Notes: a model not told the origin generated them from the letters alone. 64,000 bases of DNA from Streptomyces collinus (GCF_031348265.1 NZ_CP133771.1:2356001-2420000); one strand, 5' to 3'. Numbered from the stretch's first letter, positions 46,003 to 55,557 are shown. Numbers and translations: made by a program.

Positions 46003-47982
46003 GTGAACACCGAGCGACCCGACAACGACGACGACGCCAGGGAAGCGGCCGGCGCCACCGCCGACGCCCCGGAGGTCGAGGAGCCGGGTACGGCGGACGC
46101 CGCAACCCCGGCGGAGGCCGGGGCGTCGGCAGAGGCCGAGGGGCCGGCCGGGGCCGAGGTGTCCACCGGGGCCGAGGTGTCGCCGGATGCCGCTGACTCG
46201 GACGAGACCTCCGAAGTCACCGAGGCCGCCGAGACCTCCGAGGTCACCAAGGCCACCGAGGCTTCTGAGGCCGCCGAGGCCTCTCACACGCCGGATGAGG
46301 ACGCACCGGCCGATGGGGGCAGCGAGGGCAAGGCGGCCCCGGCAGCAGACGAGCAGGGCGCACCGGAAGCCGGGACCACGGGTCCGCCCGGGGACCGGCA
46401 GGACGAGGGCGAGCGGGAAACCGCCGCAGAAGCCGGGGGCGAGCGGAAAGCCGCCGCGGAAGCCGGGGGCGTCGAGGAAAAAGCCCGCCCCGCTGCCACC
46501 CCGGTACCGGTGGGCGACCTCCCCAGGGACGAAGACGACCTGGTCCGTCACGGCGGTGGCCGCTCCCGTACGCCCGCGATCATCGCCTCCGTCGCCGCAG
46601 CCGTGCTGCTGATCGGCGGTGGCGGGGCCTGGCTCGCCTCCAACGCGTCCAGCGGGTCGGGCGGCGGTACGACGACCGGCGCACCCGGTGGGGACGACAC
46701 TCCCCCGCCGCTCGCGCTCGACGGCTACTCGGAGTCCACGGCGGGCGACGGCAACGGCATCGCGCCCGGCGAGCCCAACCCCTACGGCGCCACCTATCGG
46801 GTCGACGGCACCCTCCCCGACGGTCCCGGCAAGGCGCCGGTGTACCGGGCGCAGGGCGAGGTCACGAAGGCGGAGGTGGCCCGGCTGGCGAAGGCCCTCG
46901 GGGTCGAGGGGTCGCCGGTGGCACAGGGCGAGGCCTGGAAGATCGGGGGCCAGGACGGGTCGGGGCCCAGTCTGCAGGTGAACCGGGAGGCGCCGGGCGC
47001 CTGGACGTTCACCCGCTACGCCCCGGGCACCGACGACTGCAAGGGCACCGACACCTGCACCGCCCCGCAGCCCGGCGGCACCCCGGTGGGCGAGGACGCG
47101 GCGCAGAAGGCCGCGGCGCCGGTGCTGAAGGCCTTGGGTCAGGACGACGCGAAGGTCGACGCGAGCCAGGTCATGGGAGCCCAGCGGATGGTGAACGCCT
47201 CCCCGGAGATCGGCGGGCTGCCCACGCACGGCTGGACGACCGGGATCACGGTCGGCTCCGACGGCGAGGTCGTCGGCGGCAGCGGACAGCTGAAGACGCC
47301 GGTGAAGGGCGACACGTACCCCGTGGTCGGCGCGGAGAAGGCGCTGGAGCTGATGGAGGGGCAGCCGAAGAGCGACCACCGGATGGGCATCGGCGGCTGC
47401 GCGAGTCCCGTGCCGCTGAAGGACCGGCTGGAGCAGCCCTGCGAGCAGCCGTCGAGCGGCGCTCCTCAGCAGGACACGGTCACGGTCCAGAACGCGGTGT
47501 TCGGGCTGGCCGCGCACGTCGTGGACGGGCGGCAGGCGCTGGTGCCGTCCTGGCTGTTCGAGGTGACGGCTCCGGGCGCGAAGGACCCGTTCACGGTGAC
47601 GTACCCGGCGGTGGAGCCGAAGTTCCTGGCCTCCCCCGAGCCGAGCGAGCCGAGTGACCGGCCGACCTCGGCTCCCGGGCCGCGCGAGGTGAAGGTGGAC
47701 GGCTACCGGGCCGAGGGCTCGGAGCTGACGGTGACCTTCACGGGCGGGGTGTGCGCCGACTACGACGTGAAGGCGAGCGAGAAGGGCGACGAGGTGACGG
47801 TCTCCGTGACGTCGACGCCGTGGCCGGACAAGGTCTGCGTCATGATCGCCAAGCAGTTCCAGAAGACCGTCCAACTGGACGAGCCGCTCGGTGACCGGGC
47901 GGTGGTGAACACGGACGGCAAGGCGGTGCCGCTGGCCAAGGAGGGCGCGCGGCTGCCGGCTCCCCCGACGCAGGAGCGGTAG
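46003..47982 (+). CDS. Single-pass membrane protein with long acidic cytoplasmic arm
   Basis: This 659-residue protein has no recognised catalytic domain. About 190 N-terminal residues are low-complexity Glu/Ala/Thr/Ser, with short repeats such as TSEVTEAAE/TSEVTKATE and two similar AAEAGGERK-type units. One membrane helix follows (TPAIIASVAAAVLLIGGGGA), then about 430 extracytoplasmic residues beginning with a Gly/Ser linker and containing several Cys. In layout it resembles anti-sigma or wall-associated proteins, but no zinc-binding or RskA motif is visible. The GTG at 46003 follows GAAGGAG at seven bases. The 3' end is marked by a strong shared terminator. Confidence 0.75.
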   Translation: MNTERPDNDDDAREAAGATADAPEVEEPGTADAATPAEAGASAEAEGPAGAEVSTGAEVSPDAADSDETSEVTEAAETSEVTKATEASEAAEASHTPDEDAPADGGSEGKAAPAADEQGAPEAGTTGPPGDRQDEGERETAAEAGGERKAAAEAGGVEEKARPAATPVPVGDLPRDEDDLVRHGGGRSRTPAIIASVAAAVLLIGGGGAWLASNASSGSGGGTTTGAPGGDDTPPPLALDGYSESTAGDGNGIAPGEPNPYGATYRVDGTLPDGPGKAPVYRAQGEVTKAEVARLAKALGVEGSPVAQGEAWKIGGQDGSGPSLQVNREAPGAWTFTRYAPGTDDCKGTDTCTAPQPGGTPVGEDAAQKAAAPVLKALGQDDAKVDASQVMGAQRMVNASPEIGGLPTHGWTTGITVGSDGEVVGGSGQLKTPVKGDTYPVVGAEKALELMEGQPKSDHRMGIGGCASPVPLKDRLEQPCEQPSSGAPQQDTVTVQNAVFGLAAHVVDGRQALVPSWLFEVTAPGAKDPFTVTYPAVEPKFLASPEPSEPSDRPTSAPGPREVKVDGYRAEGSELTVTFTGGVCADYDVKASEKGDEVTVSVTSTPWPDKVCVMIAKQFQKTVQLDEPLGDRAVVNTDGKAVPLAKEGARLPAPPTQER

Positions 47983-47998
47983 GAGCGGCACACAGCGC

Positions 47999-48035
47999 GA
48001 AGGCGGCGGCCCCGTCGGAGGGGGCCGCCGCCTTC
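47999..48035. terminator. Bidirectional terminator
   Basis: GAAGGCGGCGGCCCC (47999-48013) pairs over 15 bases with GGGGCCGCCGCCTTC (48021-48035). It lies between the convergent stops of the membrane protein gene and erpA and should serve both. Confidence 0.88.
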
Positions 48036-48070
48036 GTCGTGTCCGCGGCCGCCGGAGCGGCTCGGCAGGC

Positions 48071-48427
48071 TCAGCTGAAGGAGTCGCCGCAGGCGCAGGA
48101 GCCCGTCGCGTTCGGGTTGTCGATCGTGAAGCCCTGCTTCTCGATGGTGTCCACGAAGTCGATCGTGGCACCGCCCAGGTACGGGGCGCTCATGCGGTCG
48201 GTGACGACCTTCACACCGTCGAAGTCCTTCTCGACGTCGCCGTCGAGGGCGCGCTCGTCGAAGAAGAGCTGGTAGCGCAGGCCCGAGCAGCCGCCGGGCT
48301 GGACGGCGACGCGCAGCGCGAGGTCCTCGCGGCCTTCCTGGTCGAGCAGCGCCTTGACCTTGGACGCGGCGGCGTCGGTCAGGATGATGCCGTCGGTGAC
48401 GGTGCTGGTCTCGTCCGATACGGACAT
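48071..48427 (-). CDS. erpA: Iron-sulfur cluster insertion protein (ErpA/HesB type)
   Basis: This 118-residue A-type carrier has the three conserved cysteines, Cys47 in PGGCSGLRYQL and Cys111/Cys113 in GSCACGDSF. It delivers Fe-S clusters to apo-proteins. The ATG follows GGGAGAG. It is divergent from nadA, whose product needs a [4Fe-4S] cluster, so the adjacency makes functional sense. The two are separated by 282 bases that hold the nadA promoter and little else. Confidence 0.92.
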   Translation of the reverse strand: MSVSDETSTVTDGIILTDAAASKVKALLDQEGREDLALRVAVQPGGCSGLRYQLFFDERALDGDVEKDFDGVKVVTDRMSAPYLGGATIDFVDTIEKQGFTIDNPNATGSCACGDSFS

Positions 48428-48630
48428 CTACATCTCTCCCGGGTTGTACGGAGACTGCTTGCCGACGGTTGCAACCGGCGGGGCCGCGGATTCATTCCGG
48501 GCCGGGCTCTCGATCCCGGCTCCTTTTCATGCTCGCACACACGCCGGGAACCGGAAAACGGCTCTTTCCGGGTCTTCCCGGGAATGAACGGTGGCTCACC
48601 GGGATTCACGTCACACCGACGCTATGGCCA

Positions 48631-48659
48631 TCGTCAAAGTGACGTGAAGCGGTTATGAT
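48631..48659 (+). promoter_or_regulatory. Predicted nadA promoter with overlapping dyad
   Basis: TCGTCA (48631-48636) and TATGAT (48654-48659) are 17 bases apart. The -35 overlaps the palindrome CGTCA-AAG-TGACG, and a related CGTCAAATCGACG lies just after the -10. The arrangement suits a repressor of NAD synthesis. Confidence 0.5.
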
Positions 48660-48709
48660 AGATAGCGTCAAATCGACGAAAAGTCGCAGAAACAGAAAGG
48701 GTGCGTGTC

Positions 48710-49894
48710 GTGACCACCGCCCAGACCCAGGAGCTCGACGTACAGCCGACGCCCCTCGCCCTGCTGCTCCTCGGCCGTGAGGCCGACCCGAAGAGCGAGC
48801 GCGGCGTGGAGTGTCCCGGCGACCTGCCCTCGCCGTCCGACCCGGACCTGGTGGAGCGCGCCCGCAAGGCGAAGGAGAAGCTCGGGGACAAGGTCTTCGT
48901 GCTCGGCCACCACTACCAGCGCGACGAGGTCATCCAGTTCGCCGACGTGACGGGTGACTCGTTCAAACTGGCCCGCGACGCGGCCGCCCGCCCGGAGGCC
49001 GAGTACATCGTGTTCTGCGGCGTGCACTTCATGGCGGAGTCCGCGGACATCCTGACGTCCGAGGACCAGAAGGTCGTCCTGCCCGACCTCGCCGCCGGCT
49101 GCTCGATGGCCGACATGGCGACGGCCGAGCAGGTCGCCGAGTGCTGGGACGTGCTGACCGAGGCCGGGATAGCCGAGCAGGTCGTGCCCGTCTCGTACAT
49201 GAACTCCTCCGCCGACATCAAGGCGTTCACCGGCAAGCACGGGGGCACGATCTGCACCTCGTCCAACGCCAAGCGGGCCCTGGACTGGGCGTTCGAGCAG
49301 GGCGAGAAGGTGCTCTTCCTGCCCGACCAGCACCTGGGCCGCAACACCGCCGTGCGCGACATGGGCATGTCCCTGGAGGACTGCGTCCTCTACAACCCGC
49401 ACAAGCCGAACGGCGGCCTGACGGCCGACGAGCTGCGCGCGGCGAAGATGATCCTGTGGCGCGGCCACTGCTCGGTGCACGGCCGCTTCAGCCTGGACTC
49501 GGTGAACGACGTGCGCGAGCGCATCCCCGGCGTGAACGTCCTGGTGCACCCCGAGTGCAAGCACGAGGTCGTGGCCGCTGCGGACTACGTCGGCTCGACG
49601 GAGTACATCATCAAGGCCCTGGAGGCCGCGCCGGCCGGCTCCAAGTGGGCCATCGGCACGGAGCTGAACCTGGTCCGTCGCCTGGCGAACCGTTTCGCGC
49701 CGGAGGGCAAGGAGATCGTCTTCCTCGACAAGACGGTCTGCTTCTGCTCGACCATGAACCGCATCGACCTCCCCCACCTGGTCTGGGCCCTGGAGTCGCT
49801 GGCCGAGGGCAACCTCGTCAACCGCATCGAGGTGGACAAGGAGACGGAGGCCTTCGCGAAGCTGGCCCTGGAGCGGATGCTGGCCCTGCCGTAA
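48710..49894 (+). CDS. nadA: Quinolinate synthase
   Basis: NadA condenses iminoaspartate with dihydroxyacetone phosphate to quinolinate for NAD. The 394-residue protein has LGHHYQRDEVIQFADVTGDS near 66, FCGVHFMAESADIL, PDLAAGCSMADM, GTICTSSNAKRAL, HPECKHEV and TVCFCSTMN. These supply the three triad cysteines of the [4Fe-4S] cluster and substrate residues. GTG at 48710 was chosen over GTG at 48701 because AAAGG lies nine bases before the former and touches the latter. nadB and nadC are not in the window. Confidence 0.95.
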   Translation: MTTAQTQELDVQPTPLALLLLGREADPKSERGVECPGDLPSPSDPDLVERARKAKEKLGDKVFVLGHHYQRDEVIQFADVTGDSFKLARDAAARPEAEYIVFCGVHFMAESADILTSEDQKVVLPDLAAGCSMADMATAEQVAECWDVLTEAGIAEQVVPVSYMNSSADIKAFTGKHGGTICTSSNAKRALDWAFEQGEKVLFLPDQHLGRNTAVRDMGMSLEDCVLYNPHKPNGGLTADELRAAKMILWRGHCSVHGRFSLDSVNDVRERIPGVNVLVHPECKHEVVAAADYVGSTEYIIKALEAAPAGSKWAIGTELNLVRRLANRFAPEGKEIVFLDKTVCFCSTMNRIDLPHLVWALESLAEGNLVNRIEVDKETEAFAKLALERMLALP

Positions 49895-49912
49895 CCCCGG
49901 CCCCGTCCGTCG

Positions 49913-52162
49913 TCACCCCGAGCGCGGTTTCCGCTCGGGGTGCGCTGGGTCCAGGGTGAAGACGCTGCCGCCGGGGGTGGTCGCGACGAGGGCGCCTCCG
50001 AGGAGCCGTACCGGAGTGGCGCCCCAGTCGGTGGCGTTGCTCTGGGCCCTCGGCTGCGTCTCCCAGAGCAGCGTGCCCTTCTTCGTGTCGAGCGCCCCGA
50101 CGCGGCCGCTGGCACTGGCGAGGTACACGGCCCGGGTCCGCGGGTCGTACGTCGCCTCGCCCGGCTGTTCCAGGCTGGTGGGGGTCTGCCACAGCGGTCT
50201 GCCCGTGCGGGCCGACACGGCGGTGACCCGTCCGCTGGCGGTGGCGAACCACAGGGTGCCGTCCGCCAGCGTCACCTCGCCCTCGTACTCCTCGGCCAGC
50301 TTCGTCGTGCTCTGCGCACCGGTGCCGGGGTCCACCAGCCGGATGGCCGCAAACGGCGCGTCCTCCCCCATGAGGACGTTCCCGTTCTCGTCCTGGGTCA
50401 GGTCCAGGAAGAGGAGCCGACGGTCGAAGGTGCCGAGCAACTCTGCCTTGCTCGGTACGCTCAGCCGGCGTGCCGGGCCGTCGGCTGGGTGCAGCTCCAT
50501 GACGAGACCGTTCTCCGGACTCTCCTCCGAGCCGCACTCCAGCCACAGCTTCCCCGCCACCTGCTTGATCCCGCAGTAGTGCTTCGCGGGCAGGCGTTCC
50601 GTCCAGCGCGGGGCGCCGGTGCGGACCGAGCGGGCCGTCATCGAGGTGCCGTCGCCCTCCGGGATCACGACGATGTCGCCGGAGAAGGCCACTTCCGCCC
50701 ACGCGTCGTTCACCGCACGGTCCCAGAGCCGGTCACCGGTCCCGGTGTCGAACGCGAAGACCCGGGTCGTCCCTTCGCCCGGGGGCTCCTGCCGCACCAG
50801 GACGGCGTCGTCCCGGACGCCCAGGATCACGAACCTGGAGAGGTCGTCGCCGGTGACGGCCGCCGCGGGGCCGGCGCGCCAGACGGTCTCGCCCGTCCTC
50901 CCGTCCAGGCGGACGGGGAGGATCCCGTCGCCCGCGCAGTAGACGGCCCCCTCGTACGTCCGGCACTCCGGACCGCCCCGCAGCCCGCCGGAATCCGGCT
51001 GCTGCGTCTTGCGCACACCGCGCCCGGCCGTCTCGTACACGGTCGTCTGCCAGGGCTTCCATCCGGCCGGCGGTGCCGCCCAACGGGAGTTCGCAGACGG
51101 TGAAGCGCTCTGCGCCCAGCCGGGGCCGAGCGTCAGATAGGCCGTCAGGCCGAGGACGGCGGCGCCGACCGTGCCCGTCGCGGCGAGCAGCGGGCGGATA
51201 CGGCGGCGGGGGCGAGCGGGAGCGGGCGGGTCCGCCACGGTCGCGGGACGGACGGGGCCCGGCGGGTCCGCCACGGTCGCGGGACGGACCGGCTCGACGG
51301 CCGGGAGCCGGTCCGCGCGCAGGGGCATGGTGGCCGGGTCGCCGTCCGCCGGTTCGGGCAGGACGGCCGCCAGCTGCCGGGCCAGCTCGTCGAGCCCGGG
51401 CCGGTCCGCGGGCTCCTTGGACAGGCAGCGCTCCAGCAGCCCGCGCAGCGGCCCGCCGACGCCCTCCAGCACGGGTTCGTCGTGCACCACGCGGTACGCC
51501 GTCAGATAGGGGCTGTCCGCGTCGAAGGGGCCGCGCCCGGTGACGGAGTACACCAGCAGTGCCCCGAGGGAGAAGACGTCCGACGCCGGGCCGACCGCGC
51601 GGGCGTCGACGAGCTGTTCGGGCGACATGAAGGGCGGCGTGCCGATCATCTGGCCGGTCTCGGTCAGCGTCTGGTGGTTCTCCGCCGCGCGGGAGATGCC
51701 GAAGTCGATGACGCGCGGGCCGTCTTCGGCCAGCAGGACGTTGGCCGGCTTCAGGTCCCGGTGCACCACCCCTGCCCGGTGGATGTCGCGCAGGGCCTCC
51801 ACCAGGCCCAGCGCCAGCCCGCGCAGTTCGGCGTCCGGCAGGGCGCCCCGGTCACGGATCCGCCCCGCGAGCGAGGGGCCGGGCACGTACTGGGTGGCCA
51901 TCCAGGGCCGGGCCGCCTCGGGGTCCGCGTCCAGGACCGGTGCCGTGAAGGCTCCGCTGACCTTGCGGACGGCAGCGATCTCCTGCCGGAACCGGGCGCG
52001 GAAGACGGTGTCCGCGGCGTACTGGGCGTGGACGACCTTGATGGCCACATCACGGCCCGAGCGCGCTCTGGCCCGGTAGACGACGCCCATGCCCCCGGCC
52101 CCGAGCCGGTCGAGCAGCCGGTAGCCGCCGACCGACTTCGGGTCCTCGCTGTGCAGCGACAC
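49913..52162 (-). CDS. Membrane Ser/Thr protein kinase with PQQ-like sensor domain
   Basis: This 749-residue protein combines an N-terminal Hanks kinase with an extracytoplasmic domain. The kinase has GAGGMGVVYRARAR, AIKVVHAQ, catalytic HRDLKPANVLL, DFGIS and TPPFMSPEQL (about 15-270). A Pro-rich linker carries a 12-residue repeat (RPATVADPPGPV). After it come one membrane helix (TGTVGAAVLGLTAYLTLGPG) and a PQQ/WD-like beta-propeller (about 370-749) with repeated YLASASGRVGALDTKKGTLLW-type blades. It probably senses an external ligand. GTG at 52162 follows GGGGA. Confidence 0.9.
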   Translation of the reverse strand: MSLHSEDPKSVGGYRLLDRLGAGGMGVVYRARARSGRDVAIKVVHAQYAADTVFRARFRQEIAAVRKVSGAFTAPVLDADPEAARPWMATQYVPGPSLAGRIRDRGALPDAELRGLALGLVEALRDIHRAGVVHRDLKPANVLLAEDGPRVIDFGISRAAENHQTLTETGQMIGTPPFMSPEQLVDARAVGPASDVFSLGALLVYSVTGRGPFDADSPYLTAYRVVHDEPVLEGVGGPLRGLLERCLSKEPADRPGLDELARQLAAVLPEPADGDPATMPLRADRLPAVEPVRPATVADPPGPVRPATVADPPAPARPRRRIRPLLAATGTVGAAVLGLTAYLTLGPGWAQSASPSANSRWAAPPAGWKPWQTTVYETAGRGVRKTQQPDSGGLRGGPECRTYEGAVYCAGDGILPVRLDGRTGETVWRAGPAAAVTGDDLSRFVILGVRDDAVLVRQEPPGEGTTRVFAFDTGTGDRLWDRAVNDAWAEVAFSGDIVVIPEGDGTSMTARSVRTGAPRWTERLPAKHYCGIKQVAGKLWLECGSEESPENGLVMELHPADGPARRLSVPSKAELLGTFDRRLLFLDLTQDENGNVLMGEDAPFAAIRLVDPGTGAQSTTKLAEEYEGEVTLADGTLWFATASGRVTAVSARTGRPLWQTPTSLEQPGEATYDPRTRAVYLASASGRVGALDTKKGTLLWETQPRAQSNATDWGATPVRLLGGALVATTPGGSVFTLDPAHPERKPRSG
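49914..49942. terminator. Shared nadA/kinase terminator
   Basis: CACCCCGAGCG (49914-49924) and CGCTCGGGGTG (49932-49942) form an 11-base stem with a seven-base loop. The hairpin sits inside the last ten codons of the convergent kinase gene. Confidence 0.75.
51227..51289. repeat. In-frame tandem repeat in the kinase linker
   Basis: A 27-base segment starting CGGGTCCGCCACGGTCGCGG occurs exactly at 51227-51253 and 51263-51289. The period is 36 bases (12 codons). The region encodes the Pro-rich linker, a place where copy number can vary. Confidence 0.85.
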
Positions 52163-52221
52163 GCCCGAATCCCCTTCCCCCGTAAAGCCGTTCGAGGGCC
52201 ACAGGATACGTAACGGCACAT

Positions 52222-52269
52222 GGCGGCGGCCGGGCACCGGCCGTGAAGGTCCGGTGCCCGGCCGCCGCC
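52222..52269. terminator. Long perfect terminator after the RND gene
   Basis: The 19-base arms 52222-52240 and 52251-52269 (GGCGGCGGCCGGGCACCGG and its complement) pair perfectly around a ten-base loop, just past the pump stop and upstream of the kinase start. Confidence 0.85.
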
Positions 52270-52280
52270 GGGTCAGGCCG

Positions 52281-55200
52281 TCACACGCCCGCGTGCTCCG
52301 GCTCCGCCGCGTCCGTCCGCTGGGCCTTGAGGCCCTTCTTCGCCGCGCGCTTCTTCGCCCGGCGCTCCTTGCGGAGTTCGAACATCGCGTACAGCGTCGG
52401 GACCAGCAGCAGCGTCAGCAGGGTCGACGTGACCAGGCCGCCGATCACGACCACGGCCAGCGGCTGGGCGATGAAGCCGCCCTCGCCGGTGATGCCGAGG
52501 GCCATGGGCAGCAGGGCGAAGATCGTCGCCAGAGCGGTCATGAGAATCGGGCGCAGCCGGTGCCGGCCGCCCTCGATCACGGCCTCGACGACGCCGTGGC
52601 CCTGCTTGCGGTACTGGTTGATCAGGTCGATCAGCACGATCGCGTTCGTCACCACGATGCCGATCAGCATCAGCATGCCGATCATGGCCGGGACGCCCAT
52701 CGGGGTGCCGGTGGCGATCAGCAGGCCGATCGCGCCCGTCGCCGCGAACGGGATGGAGACGAGCAGGATCAGCGGCTGGACCAGGGACCGGAAGGTGCCG
52801 ACCAGCAGCATGAACACGATCGCGATGGCCGCCAGCATCGCCAGGCCCAGGTTGGCGAACGCCTCGTCCTGGTCCTCGGAGACACCGCCGATCGACGCCG
52901 TGGCGCCGTCGGGGAGCTTCAGCGCGTTGATCTTCGACTGGAGCTGGGTGCTGACCGCTCCGGTGTTGTCGCCGGTCGGCTTCGCGGTGATGGTGGCGGC
53001 GCGCTGGCCGTCGATGCGGGTCATGGACACCGGCCCGTCGACCGTCCGCACGGTCGCGATGTCGCCGAGCTTCACCTTGCCCAGGCGCAGGTCCTTCAGC
53101 TGCTGGAGCGTCTGCGCGGGCTTCGCCGAGCGGATGACGACGTCGCGCTCGGTGTCGTCCAGGACCGCCTTGGCCGCGGTGGTGCCGCGGACGGCCTGGG
53201 CGACGGCGGCGCCGAGCGTCTGGTCGTTGAACCCGGCCGCGGCCGCCTTGTCGTCGGCCTTGACCGAGATGCGCGGCACGCTGGTCGCGAGGTCGCTGGA
53301 GACGTCCGTGACGTCGTCGAGGGAGGCGACCGTCTTGCGGACCTCCTCGGACGCCGTGCGCAGCACGCCCGCGTCGGCGGCCTTCACGACCACGCTGAGG
53401 TCCTGGCTGCCGAAGCCGTCACCGGCGGCGACGGTGGTCGTGCCGATGCCCTTCAGCCCGGCCAGGCCCTTCTCGATGCTGTCCTGGACGTCCGCGTGGG
53501 ACGCCGAGTCGTCCAGCATCACCTGGTACGAGGCCTGGTTGCTGTCGGTGCCGCCGCCGAAGGCCGCCATGAAGCCGGACGAGCCGATCGTGACCTGGTA
53601 GTCCTTCACGCCCTCGGTACCGGCGAGCAGCCGCTCGACCTTCTTCGCCTGGGCGTCGGTCGCGGCCAGGCTGGTGCCGGGCTTCAATTCCTGCTTGACG
53701 GTGAGGACTTCCTGCTCGCCCTGGTCGAAGAAGTTGGTCTTCAGCAGCGGCGCCATGCCGAACGTGCCGACCAGGACGACGATCGCGATGGCCACGCTGG
53801 TGAGACGGCGGCGGGTCGCGAAGCGCAGGACCGGGACGTAGATGCGCTGGAGGCGGCTCCTGGCCTCCTTCTCCTCAGCGATCCGGCGCGCCTCGTCCGC
53901 GTCCTCGGGCGTGCCCTTCGGAGGCCGCAGGAACCAGTACGACAGCACCGGCACGACCGTCAGGGAGACGAGGAGGGACGCCAGCAGCGCGGCCGTCACG
54001 GTCAGGCTGAACGAGCCGAACAGCTCGCCCACCATGCCGCCGACCAGGCCGATCGGCAGGAACACCGCGACCGTGGTGAGCGTCGAGGACGTCACCGCGC
54101 CCGCGACCTCGCGGACGGCCTGGAGGATCGCCGAGTGGCGCTCCTCGCCGTAGCCGAGGTGGCGCTTGATGTTCTCCAGGACCACGATCGAGTCGTCGAC
54201 GACCCGGCCGATGGCGATGGTCAGGGCGCCCAGCGTCAGGACGTTCAGCGACAGGTCGCGCGTCCACAGCACGATCAGGGCGAGGACCACGGACAGCGGG
54301 ATGGACACCGCGGTCACGAGGGTCGAGCGGATCGAGGCGAGGAAGACGAGGATCACCAGGACGGCGAAGAGCAGACCGAGCCCGCCCTCGGTGGTCAGGC
54401 CCTTGATGGACTTGGACACGGCCGGGCCCTGGTCGCTGACGACCGTGAGGGTCGCGCCGGAGCCGAGGTCCTTGCGCAGGTCCGGCAGCTTGTCCTGGAC
54501 GGCGTCGGAGATGGCGACCGCGCTGCCGTCGCGGTCCATCGTCACAGCGACGGAGAGGCTGGGCTTGCCGTCGGTGCGGGTGATGGAGTCGGCCGTGGCC
54601 TCCTGCTGCTTCACCGTGGCGACATCGCCCAGGCGGGCCGGCTTGCCCTTGCCCGGCTCGCCGGTGACCATCAGGTCCTTGATCTGCTCGATCGAGGTGA
54701 AGCCGCCGCCGACCTGCACGGTGCGGTTGGCGCCGTCCTCGTCGAAGGAGCCGGCCGGGACGGTCGCGCCGCCCGCCTGGAGCGCCTGGGAGAGGGACTG
54801 CGAGGTCAGACCGGCCTTCGCCAGCTTCGCGTCGTCGGGCGTGACGGTGACCTGGAGGTCGCGCACGCCGTCGACGGTGACCTGGCCGACGCCGTCGATG
54901 CTCTTCAGGTCCGGCACGACGGTCTTGTCGAGCTGGTCGGCCAGGGCCTGCTGGTCGCGGCCGGAGGTGACGGCGAGGACGACGGTCGGGATGTCGTCCG
55001 TGGAGCCGGCGACGACCTGCGGGTCGACCTCGTCGGGGAGCTGGACGCGGGCCCGGTTGACGGCCTGCTGGACGTCGGCGACCAGCTGCTCGGTGTCGTT
55101 GCCGTAGTCGAAGGACGCCATGATCACGGCGTTGCCCTCGCCGGCGGTGGAGGTGACGCCGCTGATGCCGTCGACAGCTTCGAGGGTGTCCTCGATGGGC

Positions 55201-55397
55201 TCGACGACCTGCTTCTCGACCACGTCCGGGGACGCGCCCTGGTACGGCGCCAGCACGGACACCATGGGCAGTTCGATGGTGGGCAGCAGCTGCTGCTTGA
55301 GCTGGGGTATCGCGATCGCCCCGAAGACGAGCGCGATGATCGACATCAGCCCGATCAAGGCCCGTTGCGCGAGGCTGAACCTGGACAGCCAGGACAT
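52281..55397 (-). CDS. RND-family efflux permease (HAE1/AcrB-like)
   Basis: This 1038-residue pump has 12 helices and two large extracytoplasmic loops. The proton-relay pair in helix 4 is visible in AIGRVVDDSIVVLEN, and the matching second-half GIVVTNAIVLIDLI lies in helix 10. Other RND marks are APYQGASPDVVEKQVVEPIE near residue 50 and TTVAVFLPIGLVGGMVG. A Gram-positive cell lacks an outer-membrane channel, and no adaptor gene is adjacent, so it likely moves lipids or drugs across or out of the membrane alone, like SwrC of Bacillus. The NarL-type pair upstream on the same strand may control it. The ribosome site is weak. Confidence 0.9.
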   Translation of the reverse strand: MSWLSRFSLAQRALIGLMSIIALVFGAIAIPQLKQQLLPTIELPMVSVLAPYQGASPDVVEKQVVEPIEDTLEAVDGISGVTSTAGEGNAVIMASFDYGNDTEQLVADVQQAVNRARVQLPDEVDPQVVAGSTDDIPTVVLAVTSGRDQQALADQLDKTVVPDLKSIDGVGQVTVDGVRDLQVTVTPDDAKLAKAGLTSQSLSQALQAGGATVPAGSFDEDGANRTVQVGGGFTSIEQIKDLMVTGEPGKGKPARLGDVATVKQQEATADSITRTDGKPSLSVAVTMDRDGSAVAISDAVQDKLPDLRKDLGSGATLTVVSDQGPAVSKSIKGLTTEGGLGLLFAVLVILVFLASIRSTLVTAVSIPLSVVLALIVLWTRDLSLNVLTLGALTIAIGRVVDDSIVVLENIKRHLGYGEERHSAILQAVREVAGAVTSSTLTTVAVFLPIGLVGGMVGELFGSFSLTVTAALLASLLVSLTVVPVLSYWFLRPPKGTPEDADEARRIAEEKEARSRLQRIYVPVLRFATRRRLTSVAIAIVVLVGTFGMAPLLKTNFFDQGEQEVLTVKQELKPGTSLAATDAQAKKVERLLAGTEGVKDYQVTIGSSGFMAAFGGGTDSNQASYQVMLDDSASHADVQDSIEKGLAGLKGIGTTTVAAGDGFGSQDLSVVVKAADAGVLRTASEEVRKTVASLDDVTDVSSDLATSVPRISVKADDKAAAAGFNDQTLGAAVAQAVRGTTAAKAVLDDTERDVVIRSAKPAQTLQQLKDLRLGKVKLGDIATVRTVDGPVSMTRIDGQRAATITAKPTGDNTGAVSTQLQSKINALKLPDGATASIGGVSEDQDEAFANLGLAMLAAIAIVFMLLVGTFRSLVQPLILLVSIPFAATGAIGLLIATGTPMGVPAMIGMLMLIGIVVTNAIVLIDLINQYRKQGHGVVEAVIEGGRHRLRPILMTALATIFALLPMALGITGEGGFIAQPLAVVVIGGLVTSTLLTLLLVPTLYAMFELRKERRAKKRAAKKGLKAQRTDAAEPEHAGV

Positions 55398-55436
55398 GGG
55401 TGAGGGTCTCTCTTCTGTTTAGCGGCAGAAGCGGCA

Positions 55437-55460
55437 GCGGGCGCGCAGATGAGCGCCCGC
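55437..55460. terminator. Hairpin between the two-component and RND genes
   Basis: GCGGGCGC (55437-55444) pairs with GCGCCCGC (55453-55460) around eight bases. It lies about 98 bases past the response regulator stop and may reduce read-through into the RND gene. Confidence 0.55.
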
Positions 55461-55557
55461 CCCTACACCCTGAGCCATGCGGGAACCGGGTTTCGTAGGC
55501 CCCAGGTCCAAATCCTTATGCGGCGCATACTCCGGCCGCAGTACGCCCGGGCCGAGC

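Noticed and set aside
52254-55403. 1049-codon frame opposite the RND gene
   Set aside because: Its translation is Asp/Arg/Gly/His-rich low-complexity sequence that mirrors the codon bias of the true gene on the other strand.
55518-55530. Short palindrome TATGCG-G-CGCATA after the response regulator
   Set aside because: Six-base arms in this GC context are too likely by chance and no promoter is near.
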